This document shows positions 19,668 to 27,121 of a stretch of DNA of 64,000 bases, piece by piece. The number at the start of each line of letters is the position of its first letter. The first letter of the stretch is position 1. Under the pieces are notes generated by a model that did no database searches, had not been told where the DNA came from, and saw only the letters and a list, made by a program, of their open reading frames with translations. The translations under genes and the position numbers were made by a program. Source of the stretch: Pseudomonadota bacterium (lineage in GTDB: Bacteria; Pseudomonadota; Gammaproteobacteria; Steroidobacterales; Steroidobacteraceae); NCBI GenBank assembly GCA_018241425.1, contig JAFEDU010000004.1, positions 310,001 to 374,000 of the forward strand, read 5' to 3'.

Positions 19668-20456
19668 TCAGCCGCGCTGCGGGAACTGCGGCTTGCGCTT
19701 CTCCAGGAAGGCGCTGATGCCCTCCGCGCCCTCCGGGCTCACGGCACGCGCGGCGATCGTCTCGCTCTCTAGATTCATCTGTGACTCGAACGCCCCCAGG
19801 GATGAGGCCAGCAGCCGCTTGGTGGCGCCGAACGCGCCCTGTGCCCCCTGGGCGAGCTGCTCGGCGATGGCGAGCGCCCGCGGCAACGCCTCCTCGTCGG
19901 CCACCACCTCGTTGACCAGTCCCCAGTCGCAGGCCTCGGCGGCGGTCAGCGTGCGGTTCAGGAGCAGCAGCTCCGCGGCGCGCCGCGCGCCGACGATCCG
20001 CGGCAGGAGGAACGAAGTCCCCGCATCCGGGCTGAGCCCGGCGTTGGTATAGGCGAGGTTGAACTTGGCGCTGCGCGCGCACACCGCAAGGTCGGCCATC
20101 GCAACCAGGCCAACCCCGGCGCCGGCGGCGGTGCCGTTCACCGCCGCCACCACCGGCGCGTCCATGCGCGTGAAGTGCGCGATGGCGGCGTGCAGGTAGG
20201 TGGTGAGCTCGCGGATGTAGTCATCGCCGGCGGTCTCGCGCGAGGCCATGGCGCGCAGGTCGCCGCCGAAGGAGAAGCTCTTGCCGGCGCCGGTGAGCAC
20301 CACGGCGCGCACGCCGGCGCTGCGGGCACAGGTGAGCGCCGCGGCGAGCAGGTCCATCCCCATCTGCAGGTTGAGGGTGTTGGCGCTCTCGGGCCGGTTG
20401 AGGGTCACCAGCGCGACCGCGCCGCGCATCTCGACCTGGACGCTGGGAGCGGACAC
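19668..20456 (-). CDS. Enoyl-CoA hydratase/isomerase family protein (PaaG-like)
   Basis: A 262-residue crotonase-fold protein. The oxyanion-hole blocks are SFSFGGDLRAM and AAVNGTAAGAGVGLV. The active-site strand reads GLSPDAGTSFLLPR, where Asp replaces one of the two glutamates of true enoyl-CoA hydratases. This is as in PaaG-type isomerases and other relatives, so isomerase or other activity is possible. GTG at 20456 is chosen because residues from SAPSVQVEMRG onward match the family; upstream codons belong to the ferredoxin gene. It follows the ferredoxin gene by one base. Confidence 0.85.
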   Translation of the reverse strand: MSAPSVQVEMRGAVALVTLNRPESANTLNLQMGMDLLAAALTCARSAGVRAVVLTGAGKSFSFGGDLRAMASRETAGDDYIRELTTYLHAAIAHFTRMDAPVVAAVNGTAAGAGVGLVAMADLAVCARSAKFNLAYTNAGLSPDAGTSFLLPRIVGARRAAELLLLNRTLTAAEACDWGLVNEVVADEEALPRALAIAEQLAQGAQGAFGATKRLLASSLGAFESQMNLESETIAARAVSPEGAEGISAFLEKRKPQFPQRG

Positions 20457-20457
20457 G

Positions 20458-20772
20458 TTATTCGTCCGGGGCGATCGTGACGCGCAGCCCGGCGAGCTCC
20501 GGAGTGAAATCGACCTGGCAGGACAGGCGCGAGTTCTCCTGGTAGTGCGACAGCTCGGTGAGCAGCTCGCGCTCATCGGACATCATTGCCGGCAGGCGGC
20601 TGGTCCATTCCGGGTCGACGTAGATGTGGCAGGTGGCGCACGAGCACATGCCGCCGCAGATGGCGGCCACGCCATAGTCGAGCTCGCGCAGGTTCTCCAT
20701 CACCTTGAGGCCGGTCTTCGCGTCCACCTCATGTTCAACTCCGTCGCGATCCACGACTCGCAGCAACGCCAT
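20458..20772 (-). CDS. Adrenodoxin-type [2Fe-2S] ferredoxin
   Basis: A 104-residue ferredoxin. The cluster ligands follow the vertebrate/ISC-type pattern: C-x5-C-x2-C in AICGGMCSCATC, with the fourth in RLSCQ; one extra Cys sits inside the loop. Proteins of this class pass electrons to P450s, Rieske oxygenases or Fe-S assembly. No partner reductase or oxygenase is adjacent. A ferredoxin-NADP reductase lies at 46050 and a Rieske oxygenase at 63342, both distant. It is translationally linked to the crotonase gene downstream. Confidence 0.88.
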   Translation of the reverse strand: MALLRVVDRDGVEHEVDAKTGLKVMENLRELDYGVAAICGGMCSCATCHIYVDPEWTSRLPAMMSDERELLTELSHYQENSRLSCQVDFTPELAGLRVTIAPDE

Positions 20773-20806
20773 GCGTAATTCCCCGATCCCCGGTCTTGAT
20801 AGTGTC

Positions 20807-20826
20807 CCGGGGCGAGAGTGCCCCGG
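20807..20826 (-). terminator. Perfect 7-bp hairpin between the YkoF-like and ferredoxin genes
   Basis: CCGGGGC-GAGAGT-GCCCCGG is a perfect 7-bp stem with a 6-base loop. It sits 50 bases past the end of the YkoF-like gene and 35 bases before the ferredoxin start, both on the minus strand. No T-run follows, so it may be a weak terminator or simply GC-rich structure. Confidence 0.3.
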
Positions 20827-20875
20827 ACCCGTTAGTTTGCCGGTTCGGACCCCGGCTCGCCAGCCTTAAGGGCGC

Positions 20876-21136
20876 TCAGCCCTCCGGCAGCGGCCCCAGC
20901 ACCTTCATGACGAACACCGCGCGCTCACCCCGGGACCCGACGGCCTCGAAGGTGGTCCGCAACTCGCCCTGAAGTGCCTGCATCACCACATCGTAGCCGC
21001 CGAAGACCTGGGTGCTCATGCTGTTGGTCACCACGCGCAGGCCGGGATGGGCATTCAGGCGGCCGAGGAACTCGCGTATCGCGGGCGCGTAGTCCCCGCG
21101 CAGCGGGTAGAGACTGATTTCGATGCCGATGTCCAT
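20876..21136 (-). CDS. Small YkoF/MTH1187-like putative thiamine-binding protein
   Basis: An 86-residue single-domain protein with a ferredoxin-like alpha/beta pattern. Residues 1-15 (GIEISLYPLRGDYAPAI), the TNSMSTQVFGGYD block near 38-49 and the VFVMKVLG end strand resemble the YkoF family. That family binds thiamine or its hydroxymethylpyrimidine precursor. No thiamine gene or TPP riboswitch is nearby. ATG at 21136 is used because the domain begins directly there. Identity rests on recognised pattern and should be read as tentative. Confidence 0.6.
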   Translation of the reverse strand: MDIGIEISLYPLRGDYAPAIREFLGRLNAHPGLRVVTNSMSTQVFGGYDVVMQALQGELRTTFEAVGSRGERAVFVMKVLGPLPEG

Positions 21137-21226
21137 ACGCCGACCGCACTTCTTAAGGAACGACGCCGCGACCAGTATTGCACGCGCCCTGCCACCAGGA
21201 GATGCGGCTTTGACGTCGGCGGGGAT

Positions 21227-21232
21227 TACAAT
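21227..21232 (+). promoter_or_regulatory. -10 element (TACAAT) for the PhzF gene
   Basis: TACAAT lies 33 bases upstream of ATG 21266. A TTGACG at 21210-21215 is too close (11-base spacer) for a standard sigma-70 promoter. Confidence 0.4.
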
Positions 21233-21265
21233 ACGCCGCTTACGGGCCGAGGGCGGACGCCACCG

Positions 21266-22168
21266 ATGACACGCAAGATCCAGGTACACCAGGTCGATGC
21301 CTTCACCCGCGAGCCCTTCACGGGCAATCCCACCGGCGTGGTGCTCAACGCGGACGTCCTGAGCGAAGCGCAGATGCTCGCCATCGCCCGCGAGCTCAAC
21401 AACGCCGAGACCGCCTTCGTCCTCGCCCCCGACGGCGACGACCACACCGTGCGCGCGCGCTTCTTCACCCCGCGCAGCGAGGCGGGGTTCGTCGGGCACG
21501 CCACAGTGGCCGCACAGTACGTGCTGTCACGCCGCCACGATGCGCCGCGCTGGCAGCGCCAGAAGTCCAAGGCCGGCATCGTGGACATCGAAGTGCGCGG
21601 CAGCGGGCCGGAACGGCGCATCGCCATCCGCAGGAGCCCGCCGCAGCTGGGCCGCGAGCTGAACGACCGCGAGCGGCTGGCGGTCCTCGATGCGCTCGCG
21701 CTGGACTCGGCCAGCCTCGACCCCCGCATGCCGCTGCGCATCGTCGGCGCGACCGGCACGCGCCTGCTGCTCGGGGTTCGCGGACCTGAGCCGCTGAAGC
21801 ACCTGAAGCCGGACCTGCAGCGGCTGACCACGCTGTCCGCGCAGATCGGCGCCGCCGGTTACTTCGTGTTCGCGCTCACGCCCGAGGAACCCGACCACCT
21901 CACCGAGTCACGCATGTTCTGCCCCGCGCTCGGGATCAACGAGGACCCGGTGAGCGGCAACGCGCACGGGCTGCTCGGGGCCTACCTGGCGCAGCTCGGG
22001 TTGCTGGGGCGCAGCGGCGAGCGCGCACGCTTCGCGGGCATCCAGGGCGCCTCGCTCCACCGGCCCGGCCGCGTGGACGTGGAGCTGGAGTTCGCGGGCG
22101 ATGCCCTGGCGGGGGTGTGGATCAGCGGCCAGGCGGTGTCGATCTTCGAGACCGAGATCGAAGTCTAG
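21266..22168 (+). CDS. PhzF-family isomerase/epimerase-like protein
   Basis: A 300-residue protein with the diaminopimelate-epimerase fold of the PhzF family. Conserved blocks are VDAFTREPFTGNPTGVV at the N-terminus, NNAETAFVL carrying the catalytic Glu, GHATVAAQYVL, and EDPVSGNAHGLLGAYL near residue 230. Family members isomerise small amino-acid-like compounds (PhzF in phenazine synthesis); most genomic copies have no known substrate. There are no phenazine genes here. The stop codon shares CTAG with the stop of the convergent transporter. Confidence 0.88.
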   Translation: MTRKIQVHQVDAFTREPFTGNPTGVVLNADVLSEAQMLAIARELNNAETAFVLAPDGDDHTVRARFFTPRSEAGFVGHATVAAQYVLSRRHDAPRWQRQKSKAGIVDIEVRGSGPERRIAIRRSPPQLGRELNDRERLAVLDALALDSASLDPRMPLRIVGATGTRLLLGVRGPEPLKHLKPDLQRLTTLSAQIGAAGYFVFALTPEEPDHLTESRMFCPALGINEDPVSGNAHGLLGAYLAQLGLLGRSGERARFAGIQGASLHRPGRVDVELEFAGDALAGVWISGQAVSIFETEIEV

Positions 22169-23355
22169 GCGCCGGCTGGCTCCTCAGGTTCCGGGCGTGC
22201 CCCACCCACGAGCCACGCCGCGGGCAGCGTCACGCAGGCCCCGACGAGAAACGGCGCGGCACTGCCGAAGGCCGCGTACAGGGGCCCGGAGGTGAAGGGC
22301 CCGATCACCCGGGCGAGACTAGCGCTGGCAACGTAGGCGCCCACGACCGCGCCGCGGTCTCGGCCGCTCGACTGGCGGGAAGCCAGCGCGAAGGCGCTTG
22401 GGTTGTAGGCCCCGAGTCCCAGCCCGCACATCAGGAGCGCCGCGACGGTGAAGCCGAAGGACTGCCCCAGCCCCAGCAGCACGAGCCCGGCGACGTAGGC
22501 GAGGACGCCGCACATCGCCAAGCGGGCCTCCCCGAAGCGCGGCACCAGGAGGCGCACCACCCCGCCCTGCATCAGGAGCGCGGGGAGCGCCACGCTGAAC
22601 AGCAGTAGCCCGACGGTGCGCGGGCCGAAGCCGTAGCGGCCGAGGGCCCAGATGGCGATGATCGACTCCAGGATCGCCTGCGAATAGGTCACGAGCAGCG
22701 GAGAGGCGGCAAGCCGCTTCAGTCCCGGGCGCGCACGCAGCAGGCGCCAGCCGGCCACGCGGCTGCGCGGGTCGGCGCGATCCGCGCCGGGCTCGGGCGC
22801 GTGACTTTCCGGGAGCACGAAGCGCACCAGCGCGATGGCCAGGAGGCTCAGGGCAACCGACACCAGCGCCGGGGCCAGGAAGTTCGCGTGATCCGGGTCA
22901 CCGCCGGCCAGTACGCCGCCCACCGGCTGGCCGAGCGTAAAGCCGATGCCGATCGCCGCCCCGACGATGCCCAGGGTGCCGGCGCGCCGCTCGGGCGTGC
23001 TCACGTCGGCGGCGTACGCGAACGCGGCGGCGATGTTACCGGCCATGAACCCGGCCAGCATGCGCGAGGCGAGCAGCCACCAGACGTCACGCGCCAGGGC
23101 CAGGAGCACGTACGAGAGGCAGGCGCCGGCAAGGCTGCTCATCAGGATCGGGCGCCGGCCGTAGCGGTCGCTCAGCCGGCCCCACCAGGGCGCGGCGATC
23201 AGCTGGCACAGCGAGTAGCTGCCGAGCACGGGCGTGATGTACTGCGGTGCGACGCCAAAGCGGTGGGCCATGTAGGGCACGAGCGGGATCAGGATTCCGA
23301 AGCCCAGCGTGTCGATGACGCAGAACAGGAACAGCGCTGCGAGTTGCCGCCGCAT
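22165..23355 (-). CDS. MFS drug/proton antiporter, TetA-like
   Basis: A 396-residue major-facilitator protein with about 12 hydrophobic helices. The N-terminal helix IDTLGFGILIPLVPY and the loop 2-3 motif GRLSDRYGRRPIL are typical of the DHA1 family near TetA. A long loop after helix 6 (PESHAPEPGADRADPRS) separates the halves. It should export a small molecule against protons from the inner membrane; substrate unknown. It ends on the PhzF gene with a 4-base overlap. A link to a PhzF product is only a guess. Confidence 0.87.
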   Translation of the reverse strand: MRRQLAALFLFCVIDTLGFGILIPLVPYMAHRFGVAPQYITPVLGSYSLCQLIAAPWWGRLSDRYGRRPILMSSLAGACLSYVLLALARDVWWLLASRMLAGFMAGNIAAAFAYAADVSTPERRAGTLGIVGAAIGIGFTLGQPVGGVLAGGDPDHANFLAPALVSVALSLLAIALVRFVLPESHAPEPGADRADPRSRVAGWRLLRARPGLKRLAASPLLVTYSQAILESIIAIWALGRYGFGPRTVGLLLFSVALPALLMQGGVVRLLVPRFGEARLAMCGVLAYVAGLVLLGLGQSFGFTVAALLMCGLGLGAYNPSAFALASRQSSGRDRGAVVGAYVASASLARVIGPFTSGPLYAAFGSAAPFLVGACVTLPAAWLVGGARPEPEEPAGA

Positions 23356-23396
23356 GCGTGGGTGTTGTGCTGCCGAGTTCAGGCGCGCGTGCGCGC

Positions 23397-24566
23397 CTAG
23401 TGACCCGGAACGATCGTGGACAGCGCGGCGCCGGGCTGCACGGGCGGCGGCGTGAAGTCACGCGCACCGCGGATGATGAGGTTGGGAATGCGCGAGTCAT
23501 CCCACTGCGCATCGCGTCCCTGCGCAGGCCCGGTGCACAGGATCACCAGTCCGAGCGAGGGGACGATCCACAGCCGGTGCCCGCCACGCCCGGCAATCCG
23601 GTAGCTGTCGCGTGCCGCGTAGGGCTCGCTCCCGGCATCCGGTGCATTGGCGATGCGCACGAAGCGGCCGTAGTCCGGGTCGCTTTTCGTCGGGGTGCGC
23701 AGGTAGCTCACCCAGCCCGGCCGTATGAGCTGGGCGCCGCGATAGATCCCCTCGCTCGCCATCATCTGGCCAACGCGGATCCAGTCGCCCTGCTGCGCGA
23801 ACAGGCAGCAGGCCGCGTGCGGCATGCCGCCGGGGTGGTCGAACCACCACCAGGCATCGGCAGCTCCGAGCCGCCGCCACAGGGTGGTGGAAAGGTAATC
23901 GGCATAGGGCGCCCCGGTGGCGCGCTCCAGCGCGAGCGCCAGCAGCTGCGGATCGGCGGCCTGCTCGAGGCGGGTGACGCCCGGCGCCCCGGCGGCCGGC
24001 AGCGCCAGCACCGCCTGCCTGAGATCCTCCACCGCCCCGAGGCCGCCCTCGGGGGCGAGGCCGCTCGCCTGGGCGAGCAGGTTGCCCACCGTGATCTGGC
24101 CGCGCGGGTCGTTGCGCCACTCGGCCAGCAGCAGGCCGAGGGGCTCCTCGGGCCAGCCGATGCGCCGGTGGGAGATGGCGACCCCCGTCGCCAGAGCGCC
24201 GAGGAGCGGGGTGAACATCTGTGCATCGGTCATGGTCTCGAAGCGGCTGCCGTCGAAGTAGCGCTCGAACACGATGTGGTCGTGCCGCGCCACGATCAGC
24301 GCGCGCGACTGGTGCTCGGCGGCGTAGCGCGCGGCGAGCTCCAGGGCGGCGGGCTCGAGCTGCTCGAGCTCGGGTGCCACGCGGGGTGCCGGTGGCTCGT
24401 TGCCGCCCGCCATCCGCACCCGGGGTGCGTAGAGGGGCGCGCTGCGGCGGGACAGGGCAGCGGTGTAGTCGCGCCACAGCGACGGCCCGCGCACGGCGAG
24501 CGCGCCGGCCGCCAGCGCGAACCCCGGAATCAGGAACATGAGGAGGCGGCGGTTCATGCGCCGCAT
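23397..24566 (-). CDS. Class C beta-lactamase-fold protein lacking the SxxK motif
   Basis: About 390 residues; starts at ATG 24566 or 24557. An N-terminal hydrophobic stretch (LLMFLIPGFALAAGALAV) acts as signal or anchor. The fold is that of periplasmic serine hydrolases: HDHIVFERYFDGSRF, then TPLLGALATGVAI, ITVGNLLAQASGL, and a late GRGGHRLWIVPSLGLVIL that fits the usual GHGGQ/HTG strand. Where active members carry S-x-x-K just before LVGIA, this one reads MTDAQMFTPLLG, with no Ser or Lys in register. It is probably catalytically dead or acts differently. It is upstream of, and divergent from, lpxL. Confidence 0.78.
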   Translation of the reverse strand: MRRMNRRLLMFLIPGFALAAGALAVRGPSLWRDYTAALSRRSAPLYAPRVRMAGGNEPPAPRVAPELEQLEPAALELAARYAAEHQSRALIVARHDHIVFERYFDGSRFETMTDAQMFTPLLGALATGVAISHRRIGWPEEPLGLLLAEWRNDPRGQITVGNLLAQASGLAPEGGLGAVEDLRQAVLALPAAGAPGVTRLEQAADPQLLALALERATGAPYADYLSTTLWRRLGAADAWWWFDHPGGMPHAACCLFAQQGDWIRVGQMMASEGIYRGAQLIRPGWVSYLRTPTKSDPDYGRFVRIANAPDAGSEPYAARDSYRIAGRGGHRLWIVPSLGLVILCTGPAQGRDAQWDDSRIPNLIIRGARDFTPPPVQPGAALSTIVPGH

Positions 24567-24592
24567 TGGATCACAGCCCGGGCGGGATGGAG

Positions 24593-24598
24593 TATTCT
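24593..24598 (+). promoter_or_regulatory. -10-like element (TATTCT) for lpxL
   Basis: TATTCT lies 44 bases before ATG 24643. The start codon itself has a strong AAGGGG ribosome-binding site at 24632-24637. Confidence 0.35.
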
Positions 24599-24642
24599 CG
24601 GCGCCGCAAAGCACGAACCCGGGGGACCCTTAAGGGGATCGG

Positions 24643-25563
24643 ATGCCACTGCGACTGCTTGCACCGCGCTACTGGCCGACCTGGGCCGGGCTCGGGCTGC
24701 TGCGCCTGCTGGCGCTCCTGCCCTTCCCGATGCTGCTGGCCGCGGGTCGCGGGCTCGGCGCGCTGCTGCGGCACCTGCCGCTGCGCTTCGTGCGCACCGC
24801 CCGCCGCAACATCGAGCTGTGCTTCCCCGAGCTCGATGCGCCCGCGCGCGAACGGCTGCTCGACCAGCACTTCAAGAGCCTCGGCATCGCGCTGCTCGAG
24901 GTTCCCCTGGCCTGGTGGATCACCCCGAAGCGCCTGGCGCGCCTGGTGAGGATCGAGGGCGCGGAGCACCTGGAGGCGGCGCGGGCGCGCGGCGGTGGCG
25001 TGATCCTGCTCACCGCCCACTTCACCTCCCTGGAGCTCGCCGGGCGCACGCTGCTGGCCGTTGCCCCGGTAGGCTTCCTGTACCGGCCACCCAAGAACCC
25101 GGTGCTGGCGTACGCGCTCGAGCGCTACCGCACCGGCTACGGGGGCCACCCGATCCCGAAGGACGACATCCGTGCCTTCATCGGGGCCCTCAAGCGCAAC
25201 GAGTGCGTGTGGTACGCCCCTGACCAGAGCTACCGCAAGAAGGGCGCGCAGATGGTGCCGCTGTTTGGCATCCCGGCGGCCACCAACACCCTCACCTCCC
25301 GCCTCGCCCGCATGACCGGGGCGAGCGTGCTGCCCTACTTCCTGCAGCGGCTGCCCGGCTCGCAGGGGTACCTTGCGACCATCCACCCGCCGCTGGAGAA
25401 CTTCCCGAGCGAGTGCCCGGTGAGCGACACTGCGCGCTTCAATTCCATGATCGAGGCGCAGGTGCGCCTGGCACCCGAGCAGTACTTGTGGATTCACCGA
25501 CGCTTCAAGGGCCTGACCGAGGATTACCCGGACTACTACGGGGCGACGGTGCGCCGCGCCTGA
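24643..25563 (+). CDS. lpxL: Lipid A lauroyl/myristoyl acyltransferase (LpxL/HtrB family)
   Basis: A 306-residue inner-membrane acyltransferase that adds a secondary acyl chain to Kdo2-lipid IVA. A hydrophobic segment (about 15-42) precedes TARRNIELCFPEL. The catalytic H-x4-E is in TAHFTSLE. FLYRPPKNP, VWYAPDQSYRKKG and the terminal WIHRRFK are family blocks. The length matches E. coli LpxL (306 residues). The preceding leader CCTTAAGGGGATCGG is nearly identical to that of the ETF-QO gene. Its stop overlaps the proposed start of glpD. LpxM or LpxP specificity cannot be excluded. Confidence 0.9.
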   Translation: MPLRLLAPRYWPTWAGLGLLRLLALLPFPMLLAAGRGLGALLRHLPLRFVRTARRNIELCFPELDAPARERLLDQHFKSLGIALLEVPLAWWITPKRLARLVRIEGAEHLEAARARGGGVILLTAHFTSLELAGRTLLAVAPVGFLYRPPKNPVLAYALERYRTGYGGHPIPKDDIRAFIGALKRNECVWYAPDQSYRKKGAQMVPLFGIPAATNTLTSRLARMTGASVLPYFLQRLPGSQGYLATIHPPLENFPSECPVSDTARFNSMIEAQVRLAPEQYLWIHRRFKGLTEDYPDYYGATVRRA

Positions 25564-27077
25564 GCGATACCGCCTGCGACCTGCTGGTCGTGGGTGGCGG
25601 GGTCAACGGCACCGGCATCGCGCGCGACGCCGCCGGGCGTGGGCTGCGCGTGGTGCTGTGCGAGCAGGATGACCTCGCCTCGCACACCTCCTCGGCGAGC
25701 ACCAAGCTGATCCACGGCGGCCTGCGCTACCTCGAGGACTTCCACTTCTCGCTGGTGCGCAAGGCGCTGCGCGAGCGCGAGGTGCTGCTCGGCGCCGCGC
25801 CGCACATCATGCGCCCGCTGCATTTCGTCATGCCCCACGCCGCCCACCTGCGCCCGGCCTGGATGATCCGCGCGGGCCTGTTCCTCTACGACCACCTGGC
25901 ATCCCGAGCGCACCTGGCGGCCTCCTCGGGCATCCGACTGGATGCCCACATCGCCGGCGAGCCGCTCAAGAGCGGCTACACCCGCGGCTTCGTCTATTCG
26001 GATGGCTGGGTCGACGACGCCCGGCTGGTGGTCCTGAACGCCCTCGATGCCCAGGCCCGTGGGGCGCAGGTGCTGACGCGCGTGCGCTGCGAACAACTCC
26101 GGTTCGAGAACGGGCTGTGGCAGGCGGGGCTGCGCGATGCACACGGGAGCGCCACGGTGAGCGCGCGTGCAGTGGTCAACGCGAGCGGCCCGTGGGTGAG
26201 CGAATTCGTGAAGCGTGCCACCCCCGTGCACGCGCGCCATGAGGTGCGCCTGGTGAAGGGCAGCCACATCGTGGTGCCGCGCCTGTTCGACCACCGCTTC
26301 GCCTACATCTTCCAGAACGAGGACCGGCGCATCGTCTTCGCCATCCCCTACGAGCACGACTTCACGCTCATCGGCACCACCGATGTCGACTACCACGACG
26401 ACCCTGCCAAGGTGCGCATCGCCGCGGACGAGACCAGCTACCTGTGTGCGCTCGCGAACCGCTACTTCAAGCACGAGATCACGAGCGCCGACGTGGTCTG
26501 GAGCTACTCGGGCGTGCGGCCGCTGCTGAAGGACGAGTCGAACGACCCGATGAGCGTCACGCGCGACTACGCGCTGGAGCTCGACCGGGAGCCCGCACCG
26601 CTCTTGTCGGTCTTCGGCGGCAAGATCACCACCTACCGCAAGCTCGCCGAGGACGCCGTGACGCTCGTTGGTTCGGTGCTCGGGCATGGCGCACCGCCGT
26701 GGACCGAGCGGGCGACGCTGCCGGGCGGCGACCTCCCGGACGGCAGCTTCGGGGTCTTCCTGCGCACGGTCGAGCGCAATTACTCCTGGCTGCCCGGGCC
26801 CTTGCGGCGGCGCTACGCGCACGCCTACGGCACTCGCATAACGCACGTGCTCAAGGGCGCCACCCGCCTCACGGATCTCGGCGAGCAGATCCTGCCGCAG
26901 CTGTACGAGCACGAGGTGGAATACCTGTGCCGCGAGGAGTTCGCCCGCACGGCCGAGGACATCCTGTGGCGCCGCTCGAAGCTCGGGCTGCACCTGGGGA
27001 AGACCGACATCGAGCCACTCACGCGCTACCTGGAGAGCCGCGCGGCGGCGACGCCACGGGCGGCGGAGGCTCTCTGA
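25560..27077 (+). CDS. glpD: Aerobic glycerol-3-phosphate dehydrogenase, probable CTG start
   Basis: A 505-residue FAD enzyme oxidising glycerol-3-phosphate to dihydroxyacetone phosphate and reducing quinone. The FAD motif VVGGGVNGTGIARDAAGRG begins at residue 8, followed by SSASTKLIHGGLRYLE. VKGSHIVVP, GTTDVDYHDDP, WSYSGVRPL and GGKITTYRKLAED follow. Family proteins start M-S/D-x-x-DLLVVGGG, which here corresponds to the CTG at 25560. That codon overlaps the lpxL stop (CTGA). No ATG, GTG or TTG sits at the expected place; the nearest upstream candidates lie well inside lpxL. The product is certain; the start codon is inferred. Confidence 0.92.
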   Translation: MSDTACDLLVVGGGVNGTGIARDAAGRGLRVVLCEQDDLASHTSSASTKLIHGGLRYLEDFHFSLVRKALREREVLLGAAPHIMRPLHFVMPHAAHLRPAWMIRAGLFLYDHLASRAHLAASSGIRLDAHIAGEPLKSGYTRGFVYSDGWVDDARLVVLNALDAQARGAQVLTRVRCEQLRFENGLWQAGLRDAHGSATVSARAVVNASGPWVSEFVKRATPVHARHEVRLVKGSHIVVPRLFDHRFAYIFQNEDRRIVFAIPYEHDFTLIGTTDVDYHDDPAKVRIAADETSYLCALANRYFKHEITSADVVWSYSGVRPLLKDESNDPMSVTRDYALELDREPAPLLSVFGGKITTYRKLAEDAVTLVGSVLGHGAPPWTERATLPGGDLPDGSFGVFLRTVERNYSWLPGPLRRRYAHAYGTRITHVLKGATRLTDLGEQILPQLYEHEVEYLCREEFARTAEDILWRRSKLGLHLGKTDIEPLTRYLESRAAATPRAAEAL

Positions 27078-27121
27078 CCCTTCCAGCGCGTGCCGCCGGC
27101 GCACGCCGACTTCCCGTGCTC

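Noticed and set aside
21210..21232. TTGACG and TACAAT as a full sigma-70 promoter for the PhzF gene
   Set aside because: The spacer is only 11 bases, too short for a standard promoter; only the -10 was kept.
26444..27121. Upstream extension of the ArnT-like glycosyltransferase through the glpD gene
   Set aside because: The extension lies wholly inside glpD in another frame; the membrane protein begins naturally at 27122.
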